From Nonomuraea turkmeniaca (GTDB taxonomy: Bacteria > Actinomycetota > Actinomycetes > Streptosporangiales > Streptosporangiaceae), in contig NZ_VCKY01000075.1 of NCBI RefSeq assembly GCF_005889735.1, forward strand, positions 1-42,387: a stretch of DNA of 42,387 bases, read 5' to 3'. The stretch's first letter is position 1. Each line of letters opens with the position of its first letter. Position numbers and translations under genes: made by a program. The notes under the pieces are model-generated. The model was given only the letters and a program-made list of their open reading frames with translations, was not told the origin of the DNA and ran no database searches. This document shows positions 6,245 through 14,653 of this stretch, one piece after another.

Positions 6245-8422
6245 TCACCTGCTCGGGGCGAAAGCGACCGCGGCCGAGGTGCCCAGCCCCTTCGGACCGC
6301 CGAGCCGCCACCGCGCCGGCCGCTTGTGCCGGAGCAGCGTTTTCTCGTCGTAGCGTGCGCAGTTGCGGTGCCAGTGGAGTATGCCGGTCACCCAGCGCCA
6401 CAGCTCGTCCACGAACGCGCCGAGCTCCCGCCGGCCCTCGGCGTCGAGCCCGAACTCGTCGCACACGATCGGCAGCTCGTGCTCGACGATGTGCTCGAAC
6501 TGCCGCATCCGCGAGGTCAGCAGGTCGTTGACGATGGCGAGCGCCATGGCGTAGTCGCAGTCGAAGAAGCTCTGCACCACCAGGATGCAGTTGTGCACCT
6601 CGCCGTCGAACTCGATCTCCTTCTGGTAGGAGAAGACGTCGTTGACGAGCGCGCCGCAGTCCATCATCGCGTTCTCCAGCGCCCGCATCGGCCCGCTCGC
6701 GTAGAGCTCGTCAGGGATGCCCTTGGTGTGCCGCAGCCGGCACAGGCCCATCGTGAAGTCCGAACCGAAGGTCAGCCTGCGCATCTCCAGGTAGTCCACG
6801 GGGTCGGGAACGTGATGGACCAGCTCGCCGGCCAGCTCCCACAACCATGAGGCGCACATCTTCTCCACGTCCGCGCGGAGCTTGCCGCGCGCCGCGACCG
6901 GCATCGGCCCCGCCGTACGCCGCCACACGTCGGCCAGCGCACGCTCCAGCGCGCTCGCGGGAGGCGGCGCGGGAGAGCCGTCGAGCGGCATGTACGCCGA
7001 CAGCCTGTCCACCGCGATCTTGGCGGCGCCCAGGTTGCCCGACCTGCCGAAGACGGCGGGGAAGTAGTCGTCGCCGTAGGTGCCCCAGCTCAGCCAGAAC
7101 GACGCGAGGTCCAGCCCTTCCTGGGTGGCGTCGGGATGCAGGCCCGCCGCGCAGAGGGGGAGGTCGAAGTCGATCAGCTTCTCCTCGTCCCACACCGCCG
7201 AGCCGACCACCCACGGCTGGGCTTCGAGCAGGCCCATCTCCCGGCACCATGCCACGGTGTTGCGCCGGGCCGCGTCGAGGTGCGGCGACAGCCTGAGCGG
7301 GAAGGGCACGTAGAGGTCGGGGATCTGAGAAGGCCCCACCCGCTGGTACGGGACGCGCGTGAAGCTCCGCACCCGCTTGGCCCCCAGCAGGTCCACGAGC
7401 GACGACATGCCCAGCGGCCGGCCGGACTTGACCCGCTGGTTCATGTACCGGCTGGAGCGCAGGTGCCACTCGTGCCCGCCCGACTGCCAGTCCTGCAGCC
7501 CCTTGACGTACGCCAGCACGCCGGCCGCCGTGAGCGGGTCGATCGCGTGCTCGGCGAACAGCGGCCCCAGCTCGCCGAGCGCGGTGTGCTCGAACTGCTG
7601 CATCCGCGAGGTCAGCAGGTCGTTGACGGCGTCGGCGGCCTCCTGCGTGGTGCAGCCCAGGAACGTCTCCAGCACCAGCACCCCGTTGCTCAGCTCGCCC
7701 TCGTCCCCGACCTCCCGCTGGTAGGAGAACAGGTCGTTACGCAGATGCACGGCGTCGGCGAAGGCGTCCTTGAGCACCCGCATCGGCCGGGTGGCCGCGA
7801 TCCTGGCCGGCACCTCGGCCCCCACGGCATGCTCGACGAGCCCGGCCGACCACGGCGCCCCGCCGACCTTGCGGCGCATCTCGATGTACTCGACGGGGTT
7901 GGCGATCCGGCCCCTGTTGATGTTGGCCAGCTCCCAGAGCGACTCGTCGAGCAGGTTTCTGGTGCTCTCGGCGAAGCGCTCACGCCAGTCCTGCGACATG
8001 CCGGGCACCGTGCGGGCCCACAGGTCGGCCAGGCCCGCCTCGACCGGGTTCGCCGGCGATGGCATGGTCAGGTCGGCGCCCATCGGCATGAAACCGGCGA
8101 GCCTGGCGAGGTACGCCCTGCCGCCCTCCAGGTCGCCCGTACGTTTGAACACCTCCAGGAAGTGGTCGTCGAAGAAGAAGACCCACACGTACCAATCGGT
8201 TATCAGGCACAACTCGTCGGCGTCGCAGTCGGGATGGGTGTAGGCGCACATCAGCGGATAGTCGTGGGCGTCCAGATCGGCCTGCTCCCAGACACCCGAG
8301 CCTTCGAGCATGCCCATGTCGCGCGCCCACCGTGTGGAGTGCACGCGGGCCACGTCCAGATGCGGGTTGAGCCGCGCCGGGTACGGCATGTAGAAGTCCG
8401 GCAGTTCGAACGGCTGGCTCAT
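6245..8422 (-). CDS. geoA: Germacradienol/geosmin synthase (bifunctional terpene cyclase)
   Basis: A 725-residue protein, the usual length for bacterial geosmin synthase, made of two terpene-synthase domains. The N-domain has the Mg-binding DDHFLE (about 85-90) and NDLFSYQRE (about 229-237) and should cyclise farnesyl diphosphate to germacradienol. The C-domain has DDYFP (about 451-455) and NDVFSYQKE and should convert germacradienol to geosmin. Both domains begin with the matching PDFYMPYPARLNPHLD / PDLYVPFPLRLSPHLD blocks. The start ATG at 8422 follows GAGGAG by five bases. It is the last gene of a prenyl synthase-ispH-encapsulin-geoA operon. I see no long disordered Gly/Pro/Ser extension of the kind known as a cargo-loading domain in encapsulated terpene cyclases. 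Expression is probably damped by the hairpin just upstream. Confidence 0.95.
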   Translation of the reverse strand: MSQPFELPDFYMPYPARLNPHLDVARVHSTRWARDMGMLEGSGVWEQADLDAHDYPLMCAYTHPDCDADELCLITDWYVWVFFFDDHFLEVFKRTGDLEGGRAYLARLAGFMPMGADLTMPSPANPVEAGLADLWARTVPGMSQDWRERFAESTRNLLDESLWELANINRGRIANPVEYIEMRRKVGGAPWSAGLVEHAVGAEVPARIAATRPMRVLKDAFADAVHLRNDLFSYQREVGDEGELSNGVLVLETFLGCTTQEAADAVNDLLTSRMQQFEHTALGELGPLFAEHAIDPLTAAGVLAYVKGLQDWQSGGHEWHLRSSRYMNQRVKSGRPLGMSSLVDLLGAKRVRSFTRVPYQRVGPSQIPDLYVPFPLRLSPHLDAARRNTVAWCREMGLLEAQPWVVGSAVWDEEKLIDFDLPLCAAGLHPDATQEGLDLASFWLSWGTYGDDYFPAVFGRSGNLGAAKIAVDRLSAYMPLDGSPAPPPASALERALADVWRRTAGPMPVAARGKLRADVEKMCASWLWELAGELVHHVPDPVDYLEMRRLTFGSDFTMGLCRLRHTKGIPDELYASGPMRALENAMMDCGALVNDVFSYQKEIEFDGEVHNCILVVQSFFDCDYAMALAIVNDLLTSRMRQFEHIVEHELPIVCDEFGLDAEGRRELGAFVDELWRWVTGILHWHRNCARYDEKTLLRHKRPARWRLGGPKGLGTSAAVAFAPSR

Positions 8423-8449
8423 GGTCACTCCTCACGTGGATCGGTCAGC

Positions 8450-8485
8450 GGGCCGGCGAGCCGCGCACGAGGCGGTCGCCGGCCC
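8450..8485 (-). terminator. Intercistronic hairpin between encapsulin and geosmin synthase
   Basis: The arms GGGCCGGCGA and TCGCCGGCCC pair perfectly over 10 bp. After a single bulged base the stem continues with CCGC/GCGG, giving about 14 bp around a 7-base loop. It fills most of the 75-base gap between the shell gene stop and the geoA start, with no T-tract. It could be a partial terminator or an mRNA-stabilising element setting the shell-to-enzyme ratio (inference). Confidence 0.6.
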
Positions 8486-8497
8486 TGGATGCCGGGG

Positions 8498-9901
8498 CTA
8501 GCCGTTCCTGCCGACCTCCACGTCCTCCAGCACGCCGAGCGCGTCGGGCACCAGGACGGCGCACGAGTAGTAGGCGCTCACCAGGTAGGAGACGACGGCC
8601 TGCTCGTTGATGCTCATGAAGCGCACCGACAGGCTGGGCTGGTATTCATCGGGGATGCCGGTCTGGTGCAGGCCGACGACGCCCTGGTTCTCCTGACCGG
8701 TCCGCATGAGCAGGATCGACGTCGTGCTCGTGCCGGAGATCGGGATCTTGTTGCACGGGAAGATCGGGACGCCCCGCCAGGATGGCACCCGGTGCCCGTT
8801 GACCTCGCCGGCCTGCGGGTAGACGCCGCGCTTGCTGCACTCCCTGCCGAAGGCGGCGATGGCCAGCGGGTGGGCCACGAAGAACGCCGGGTCCTTCCAC
8901 ACGGTGGCCAGCAGATCGTCGAGGTCGTCGGGCGTGGGCGGCCCCGAACGGGTGCGGATGCGCTGGCCGAAGTCGGCGTTGTGGAGCAGGCCGAACTCCC
9001 TGTTGTTGACGAGCTCGTGCTCCTGGCGCTCCCGCAGGGCCTCCACCGTGAGGCGGAGCTGCTGGTCGAGCTGGCTCATCGGCTGGTTGTACAGGTCGGA
9101 CACCCGGCTGTGCACGCGCAGGACCGTCTGGGCCACGCTCAGCTCATATTCACGTGGGCTCAGCTCGTAGTCCACGAACGTGCCGGGCAACGTGGGCTCG
9201 CCGGTATGACCCGAGGACATGTCGATGGCGGCCTCGCCGTAGTCGTTGTGCGCGTGTTCCACATTGGAGCGCCAGTGCTCGATGTGCTCGCGCAGCGCGG
9301 GCGACTGCTCGGCGATCTGCTCGAAGTCCTGCCGGGCGAGTGTGAGCACGGTGGTGGGCGTCTTGGCCCGCCAGGTGTACTCGAACGCGCCGCCGTCGAT
9401 CAAGGACTGCTCGCCGAGGTAGTCGCCGTCGGCCAAGGTGGCGAGGTTCTGCTCGTCGCCGTACGCACCGCGCCCGATCTTGCGTACCCGCCCATGGGCG
9501 ATCAGGACGAGCTGGTCCGCCGTGCCGCCTTCAGCGACGATCTTCTCGTCGACCTCGTATTCGCGCTGGACGAACCGGCCGGCCAGTGCTTCGAGCACCT
9601 CCATGTCGTCGAAGCCGCGCAACATGGGCAGTTCGGTGAGCTCGGCCGGGATGACGCGTACCTCGGATCCGGTGTTGCTGAAGGTGATCCGCCCATCGCC
9701 CAGGGTGTACGTCAAGCGCCGGTTGACCCGGAACACGCCGCCGGAGCACTGGACCCAGGGCAACAACGTCAGCAGCCACCGAGAGGTGATCTCCTGCATC
9801 TGCGGCGGCGTCTTGGTCGTGGTCGCGAGCTGCTTGGCGGCCTCGGTGCTGAGGCTGAGCTGTCCGTCGCCGTTCGCGGTCGATGGGATGGTTTCGGTCA
9901 T
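8498..9901 (-). CDS. eshA: EshA-like family 2B encapsulin shell protein with cyclic-nucleotide-binding domain
   Basis: A 467-residue protein of the Streptomyces EshA type, now classed as family 2B encapsulin: an HK97-like capsid protomer with an inserted CAP/CRP-like cyclic-nucleotide-binding domain. Residues about 95-215 are the insert, with LADGDYLGEQSLIDG as the phosphate-binding-cassette region. The flanking parts (about 1-90 and 225-467, containing LSPREYELSVAQTV, FGRECSKRGVYP, PCNKIPI and a MRTGQENQGVVGLHQ block) are the conserved capsid portion. Family 2B shells enclose terpenoid enzymes such as 2-methylisoborneol synthase or prenyltransferases. Here the gene lies 27 bases after ispH and 75 before geoA, so a terpenoid compartment is likely. 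The ATG at 9901 is preceded by AGG at six bases; an in-frame ATG at 9925 is less likely. The cassette departs from the canonical RxA consensus (WRAKT instead), so ligand binding is uncertain. Confidence 0.9.
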   Translation of the reverse strand: MTETIPSTANGDGQLSLSTEAAKQLATTTKTPPQMQEITSRWLLTLLPWVQCSGGVFRVNRRLTYTLGDGRITFSNTGSEVRVIPAELTELPMLRGFDDMEVLEALAGRFVQREYEVDEKIVAEGGTADQLVLIAHGRVRKIGRGAYGDEQNLATLADGDYLGEQSLIDGGAFEYTWRAKTPTTVLTLARQDFEQIAEQSPALREHIEHWRSNVEHAHNDYGEAAIDMSSGHTGEPTLPGTFVDYELSPREYELSVAQTVLRVHSRVSDLYNQPMSQLDQQLRLTVEALRERQEHELVNNREFGLLHNADFGQRIRTRSGPPTPDDLDDLLATVWKDPAFFVAHPLAIAAFGRECSKRGVYPQAGEVNGHRVPSWRGVPIFPCNKIPISGTSTTSILLMRTGQENQGVVGLHQTGIPDEYQPSLSVRFMSINEQAVVSYLVSAYYSCAVLVPDALGVLEDVEVGRNG

Positions 9902-9928
9902 CGTGCACCTGCCTGTCTCGTGCATGGC

Positions 9929-10870
9929 CTAGCCGGGATTGCGAGTTGATCGGAGTTCGGGCGGGAGGGAGAACGTCAGAGTCTCTTCGGTCAAGGTGAC
10001 CTGCTCCACATCGGCGTAGCCGTGCGCCGCAAGCCAGCCGAGTAACTCCTGGACCAGCCGCTCGGGGGCGGAGGCGCCGGAGCTCACACCCACGGTGCGC
10101 ACGCCGTCCAGCCACCGCTCGTCCGCGTCGGCGGCCCGGTCGACCAGGTAGGCCGCGTCCGCGCCGGCGCTCAGCGCGACCTCGACCAGCCGTCGGGAGT
10201 TGGAGGAGTTGGCCGAGCCGACCACGATGACCAGCTCGCACTCCGGGGCGATCCTGGTGATCGCCTCCTGACGGTTCTGGCTGGCGTAGCAGATGTCGTC
10301 GCTGGGCGGGTCGGACAGGTGCGGGAAGCGCCCACGTAGGTCGGCGACGGCCCGCATGGTCTCGTTCACGGCCAGCGTGGTCTGCGACAGCCAGCTCACC
10401 GGTCCGGAGCCGGTCGCCGTCACCTCGCCGGGGCGGGCCGGGTCCACGACGTGAATGCGGCCGGGGGCCTCGCCGAGCGTGCCCTCGACCTCCTCGTGCT
10501 CGGCATGGCCGATGAGCACGATCTCGTGGCCCGCCTGCGCCAGGCGCGCGGCCTCCTTGTGGACCTTGGTGACCAGCGGGCAGGTCGCGTCGATCGTACG
10601 CAGCCCGCGCCGCCGTGCCTCCTCCTTGACCGCCGGCGAGACGCCGTGGGCGGAGAAGACCACCAGAGCGCCGTCGGGGACCTCGTCGAGCTCCTCGACG
10701 AAGACCGCGCCGCGCCCGGTGAGCTCGCCGACCACGTAGGTGTTGTGAACGATTTGCTTGCGCACGTAAACGGGCGGACCGAAACGCCGCAGCGCTTCCT
10801 CGACCGTGACGATCGCGCGTTCGACGCCCGCGCAGTAGCCGCGCGGGGCCGCGAGAAGTACCCGGCTCAT
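9929..10870 (-). CDS. ispH: 4-hydroxy-3-methylbut-2-enyl diphosphate reductase
   Basis: A 313-residue [4Fe-4S] enzyme, the last step of the MEP pathway, which reduces HMBPP to IPP and DMAPP. The three cluster cysteines are visible: C13 (RGYCAGV), C97 (DATCPLV) and C194 (DDICYASQNRQ). The substrate-binding His residues are H42 (VHNTYVV), H75 (SAHGVS) and H122 (IGHAEHEEVEG), with the catalytic Glu127 following. Full length for the family. It sits 12 bases after the prenyl diphosphate synthase gene and 27 before the encapsulin gene. This places C5-unit supply in the same transcript as chain elongation, shell and cyclase. It may be a second, pathway-specific ispH, which only the whole genome could show. 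Confidence 0.95.
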   Translation of the reverse strand: MSRVLLAAPRGYCAGVERAIVTVEEALRRFGPPVYVRKQIVHNTYVVGELTGRGAVFVEELDEVPDGALVVFSAHGVSPAVKEEARRRGLRTIDATCPLVTKVHKEAARLAQAGHEIVLIGHAEHEEVEGTLGEAPGRIHVVDPARPGEVTATGSGPVSWLSQTTLAVNETMRAVADLRGRFPHLSDPPSDDICYASQNRQEAITRIAPECELVIVVGSANSSNSRRLVEVALSAGADAAYLVDRAADADERWLDGVRTVGVSSGASAPERLVQELLGWLAAHGYADVEQVTLTEETLTFSLPPELRSTRNPG

Positions 10871-10882
10871 CTGGGAATCTCC

Positions 10883-11932
10883 CTACCTGATGCGGTGCGC
10901 GAGCCGATCGGCCAGCACGGCCAGCGCGCTCGCGGCCTCCGGCTTGATCGGCGCCTCAACCAGGGCCGTCACGGCCTCGCGCACCCGTTGTTCGATCATT
11001 TCCTCGACCTCGGCGACCGCCCCGGTGTCGACCAGGATCTGACGCAGCTCGGCGGCCCGTTCCTCGCTCAGCTCAGGATCGCCGTGCCAGCGCCTGAGGT
11101 GGTCGCGTTGCACCTGCGAGCCACGCCGCAGGGCATGCGCGATCAGCACCGTGTGCTTGCCCTCACGCAGGTCGTCGAGCGCCGACTTGCCGGTCTCCGA
11201 CGACGAGCCGAACGTGCCCAGCACGTCGTCGCGCAGCTGGAAGGCCTCGCCCAGCGGCACCCCGAACCGGGAGTAGGAGTCCAGCAACTCGGAGGCGCCG
11301 CCGGCCAGGGCGCCGCCGATCTGCAGCGGCCGCTCCACGGTGTACTTGGCGGTCTTGAAGCGGATCACCGTCAGCGCCTCGTCCACGCTGGCGCCGGCGC
11401 GGAGCTGGGCGAGCATGTCGAGGTATTGGCCGCTGATCACTTCGGTCCGCATGGCGTCGAAGATGTGGTGCGCCGCCCGCAACCGTGCTGGAGCCACCCC
11501 GCACGACGACAACATCGCATCGGACCAGGCCAGGCTCAGCGTGCCGAGCAGGATGCCGCCCGCCTGGCCGAACGCCGCCGCGCCCGGGCCGTCGTACAGC
11601 CCGGCCAGGCTCTTGTGCACGGTCGCCCGGCCGCGGCGCAACTCGCTGCCGTCCATGATGTCGTCGTGGATGAGCAGGCCGGCGTGGCACAACTCGAGTG
11701 CCGCGGCGGCCCTGATGATCTCGTCGCAGTCGTCGCCGCCGGCGCCGCGCCAGCCCCAGTAACACAGCTGGGGGCGAATGCGTTTGCCGCCGCCGAGGAC
11801 GAAACCGTTCAGCACGCCGTACGCGGCCTCGACGTCGGGGTCGGACACGAGCGCGCGCCAGGTTTCGAGAAAACCGCTCAGGTGCTGATCAATGCGTGAA
11901 CCCAGGGAGTGCTGAGTGAAGCTCACCGGCAT
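10883..11932 (-). CDS. (E)-polyprenyl diphosphate synthase (FPP/GGPP type)
   Basis: A 349-residue all-trans prenyl diphosphate synthase. The first aspartate-rich motif is DDIMD (90-94), followed by LRRG. The second is the shortened DDVLG (235-239), common in actinobacterial enzymes, with GKSALDDLREGK after it. GGGKRIRP (about 47-54) binds IPP. The residue five before the first motif is Gly85, with no bulky Phe/Tyr there, so the product could be C15 or C20; the geosmin synthase in the same operon needs C15 FPP. The N-terminus is short and ordered, without a disordered cargo-type extension. The start ATG follows AAGGAG by eight bases. It is the first gene of the operon, behind the promoter at about 11967-11997. 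Confidence 0.9.
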   Translation of the reverse strand: MPVSFTQHSLGSRIDQHLSGFLETWRALVSDPDVEAAYGVLNGFVLGGGKRIRPQLCYWGWRGAGGDDCDEIIRAAAALELCHAGLLIHDDIMDGSELRRGRATVHKSLAGLYDGPGAAAFGQAGGILLGTLSLAWSDAMLSSCGVAPARLRAAHHIFDAMRTEVISGQYLDMLAQLRAGASVDEALTVIRFKTAKYTVERPLQIGGALAGGASELLDSYSRFGVPLGEAFQLRDDVLGTFGSSSETGKSALDDLREGKHTVLIAHALRRGSQVQRDHLRRWHGDPELSEERAAELRQILVDTGAVAEVEEMIEQRVREAVTALVEAPIKPEAASALAVLADRLAHRIR

Positions 11933-11966
11933 TCGCGCGGCTCCTTCTGTCAGTCCGTCACTACCA

Positions 11967-11997
11967 ATAGTTACTCACCCAATACTGAGCGTGTAAA
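11967..11997 (-). promoter_or_regulatory. Probable promoter of the encapsulin-geosmin operon
   Basis: Read on the minus strand, TTTACA (11997-11992) and TAACTAT (11973-11967) are 18 bases apart and about 35 bases before the first start codon. They resemble vegetative sigma-70 type -35 and -10 hexamers. This is pattern matching only. Confidence 0.45.
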
Positions 11998-12122
11998 GCG
12001 CCTTTGGTTACTCCGGTTTTGGTTTGCCACGGCCGTTCCGGGAGCGGGGGATGCCATGACGACCCGGGCGGCGCCACCGGGGGGCGCCGTTTGATGTCCG
12101 ATGTGGGGGTATGCGATCGGGC

Positions 12123-13304
12123 ATGAAGGCAGTCACCTGGCACGGCAAGCGCGACGTACGGGTCGAGAACATGCCCGATCCGTCGATCAAGGAGCCCAAC
12201 GACGCGGTCATCAAGGTGACCAGCACCGGGATCTGCGGCTCCGACCTGCACCTGTACGAGGTGCTCGGGCCCTTCATGGCCGAAGGCGACATCCTCGGTC
12301 ACGAGCCCATGGGCATCGTCGAGGAGGTCGGCCCGTCGATCTCCAACATCAAGCCCGGCGACCGCGTGGTCATCCCGTTCAACATCTCCTGCGGCCACTG
12401 CCACATGTGCGGCATGGAGTTGTACGCGCAGTGCGAGACCACCCAGGTACGCGAGCAGGGCACCGGCGCCGCCCTCTTCGGCTACACCAAGCTGTACGGC
12501 CAGGTGCCCGGCGGCCAGGCCGAATACCTACGGGTGCCCGAGGCCCAGTTCGGCCCGATCAGGGTGCCGACGGGACCGCCGGACGAGCGCTTCCTCTACC
12601 TGTCGGACGTGTTGCCGACCGCCTGGCAGGCCGTCGAGTACGCCGAGATCCCGGACGGCGGCAGCGTCACCGTCTTCGGCCTGGGCCCCATCGGCCAGAT
12701 GAGCGCCCGCATCGCCCGCCACCTCGGCCGCCGCGTGATCGGCGTGGACGGCGTCATGGCCCGGCTGGAGATGGCCCGCCGCCACGGCATCGAGGTCATC
12801 GACGCCAGCGAGGTGCACAACGTCCCCGAGGAGATCCGCTTCCGGACGTCGGGACGCGGCACGGACTCCGTCATCGACGCGGTCGGCATGGAGGCCCACG
12901 GCTCGCCTGCCGCCAAGCTCGCCCAGACGCTCGCCGGCATGCTGCCCAGCGCCGTGGCCGCGCCGCTGATGTCCAACGCGGGCGTGGACCGCCTGGCGGC
13001 GCTCAACCAGGCCATCGACTCCGTCCGCCGGGGCGGCGTGATCTCCGTCATCGGCGTCTACGGCGGAATGACGGATCCGCTGCCGATGTTGCGCATGTTC
13101 GACAAGGGCATCACGTTGCGGATGGGCCAGACCCACGTCCGGCGGTGGATCAGCCGGCTGATGCCGCTGGTGACCGACGAGGCCGACCCGCTCGGCGTGA
13201 TGGACCTGACCACACACCGGATGCCGCTCGAGCAGGCGCCGAGGGCTTACGAGATGTTCCAGAAGAAGTCCGACGGAGCCATAAAGATTCTCCTGCAGCC
13301 GTAA
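12123..13304 (+). CDS. Zinc-dependent alcohol dehydrogenase (FdhA-like MDR family)
   Basis: A medium-chain dehydrogenase/reductase of about 393 residues. The catalytic zinc ligands are in TGICGSDLH and GHEPMG. The structural-zinc loop is CGHCHMCGMELYAQCE (four Cys), and the Rossmann motif is VTVFGLGPIGQ. The long insert after the structural-zinc loop and the ALFGYTKLYG block fit the glutathione-independent formaldehyde dehydrogenase-like branch of zinc alcohol dehydrogenases. NAD(H) is the likely cofactor; the substrate is unassigned. The start is placed at the ATG giving MKAVTWHGKRD, the conserved family N-terminus; an ATG four codons upstream (12111) is possible. It is divergent from the terpenoid operon, with a 7-bp stem (12069-12089) in its probable leader. 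Confidence 0.88.
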   Translation: MKAVTWHGKRDVRVENMPDPSIKEPNDAVIKVTSTGICGSDLHLYEVLGPFMAEGDILGHEPMGIVEEVGPSISNIKPGDRVVIPFNISCGHCHMCGMELYAQCETTQVREQGTGAALFGYTKLYGQVPGGQAEYLRVPEAQFGPIRVPTGPPDERFLYLSDVLPTAWQAVEYAEIPDGGSVTVFGLGPIGQMSARIARHLGRRVIGVDGVMARLEMARRHGIEVIDASEVHNVPEEIRFRTSGRGTDSVIDAVGMEAHGSPAAKLAQTLAGMLPSAVAAPLMSNAGVDRLAALNQAIDSVRRGGVISVIGVYGGMTDPLPMLRMFDKGITLRMGQTHVRRWISRLMPLVTDEADPLGVMDLTTHRMPLEQAPRAYEMFQKKSDGAIKILLQP

Positions 13305-13355
13305 GGCCAAGGTCATAGGGGTTTCGCGGGCCCCAGAGCGGGCAGCGGAGCGGTC

Positions 13356-14405
13356 ATGAGAGTCGTTGTGGTCGGGGCTACCGGGAACGTCGGGACCAGT
13401 GTGGTGCGTGCGCTCGCCGCGGACGACGGCGTGAGCTCGATCGTGGGTGTCGCGCGCCGCCTGCCGGGGTGGCGGATCGACCGCACCGACTGGCGGCAGG
13501 CCGACGTGGCCTCCGCCGACCTGACGCGCATCTTCGACGGCGCGGACGCTGTGGTGCACCTGGCGTGGTTGTTCCAGCCGACCAGGGACCCGGCGACGAC
13601 CTGGCGGGCGAACGTGCTCGGCAGCATGCGGGTCTTCCGCGCCGCGGCGGAGGCGGGGGTGTCCGCGCTGATCCACGCCTCGTCCGTGGGGGCGTACTCG
13701 CCGGGGCCCAAGGACCGCCCTGTGGACGAGAGCTGGCCCACGCACGGCTGGCCGGGTGCCGCGTACGGGCGGGAGAAGGCGTACGTGGAGCGGGTGCTCG
13801 ACGTCTTCGAGCACGACCACCCCAGCATCCGGGTGGTGCGGATGCGGCCGGGGTTCGTCTTCCAGCGGGCGGCCGCGACCGAGCAGCGCAGGTTGTTCGG
13901 CGGGCCGTTCGTGCCGCGGCGGCTGATCCGGCCGGGGCGCATCCCGTTCGTGCCGGACATCCCCGGCCTGCGGCTGCAGGTGGTGCATGCCGAGGACGTG
14001 GCCGAGGCCTACCGGCTGGCCACCATGCGGCCGGTGAAAGGCCCGTTCAACATCGCCGCCGAGCCCGTGCTGGACCCGCACGATCTGGCGAAGCTGCTTA
14101 ACACCCGTACGGTGTCGGTGCCGCAGAGCCTGGCCAGGGCGGCCATGGCCGCGGGGTGGCACATGAGGCTGCTGCCCGCCGCGCCTGGCCTGTTCGACAT
14201 GGCCCTGCGGCTTCCCGTCATGAAGGTGGAACGTGCCAAGGAGGTGCTGGGCTGGACGCCGCGGCGCTCCTCGTGGGAGGCCGTGCGGGAGCTGATCGAC
14301 GGCCTGCACGACGGGGCGGGCATGGACACCGCCCCGCTGGCACCGGACGGAGGCCCGGGCGCCAGGCTCAAGGAGCTCGCCACGGGCGTCGGCGGACGCT
14401 CGTAA
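13356..14405 (+). CDS. NAD-dependent epimerase/dehydratase (extended SDR)
   Basis: A 349-residue extended short-chain dehydrogenase/reductase. The nucleotide-binding motif GATGNVG is at residues 7-13. The catalytic region has HASSVGAYS and then the YxxxK motif in AAYGREKAYVE, followed by MRPGFVF. This fits nucleoside-diphosphate-sugar epimerases and related reductases; the substrate is not evident. It is 51 bases downstream of the alcohol dehydrogenase on the same strand and could share its transcript. The last 30 or so residues are Gly/Pro-rich and probably disordered. Confidence 0.83.
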   Translation: MRVVVVGATGNVGTSVVRALAADDGVSSIVGVARRLPGWRIDRTDWRQADVASADLTRIFDGADAVVHLAWLFQPTRDPATTWRANVLGSMRVFRAAAEAGVSALIHASSVGAYSPGPKDRPVDESWPTHGWPGAAYGREKAYVERVLDVFEHDHPSIRVVRMRPGFVFQRAAATEQRRLFGGPFVPRRLIRPGRIPFVPDIPGLRLQVVHAEDVAEAYRLATMRPVKGPFNIAAEPVLDPHDLAKLLNTRTVSVPQSLARAAMAAGWHMRLLPAAPGLFDMALRLPVMKVERAKEVLGWTPRRSSWEAVRELIDGLHDGAGMDTAPLAPDGGPGARLKELATGVGGRS

Positions 14406-14653
14406 GAGCAGCCGGGAAAAAGGTAGCCCCGTAAAGGTAGCGGAGTGTTTATTTCCGCTTCCTTGGGAAGGGGTGGACTACTCGGAGGTCCTGAGGCGCG
14501 GCCTGGGTGTCAGAACGACACGGAAGGAACGCCATGGACCCCTCCGCACGGGCCACTTTCCAACAGGTCCTTCACCTCGATTCCGCTTCCGGGAGCGTCG
14601 CGCCCTCGGGTTCTGCGCGTCGGCAAAGCCAGGCCAGCTTGGAGGAGCCTGCC

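Noticed and set aside
7136..9949. 937-codon plus-strand open frame opposite geosmin synthase and the encapsulin gene
   Set aside because: Antisense shadow in high-GC DNA: rich in Arg, Val, Gly and His with no domain. The minus-strand genes have clear family motifs throughout.
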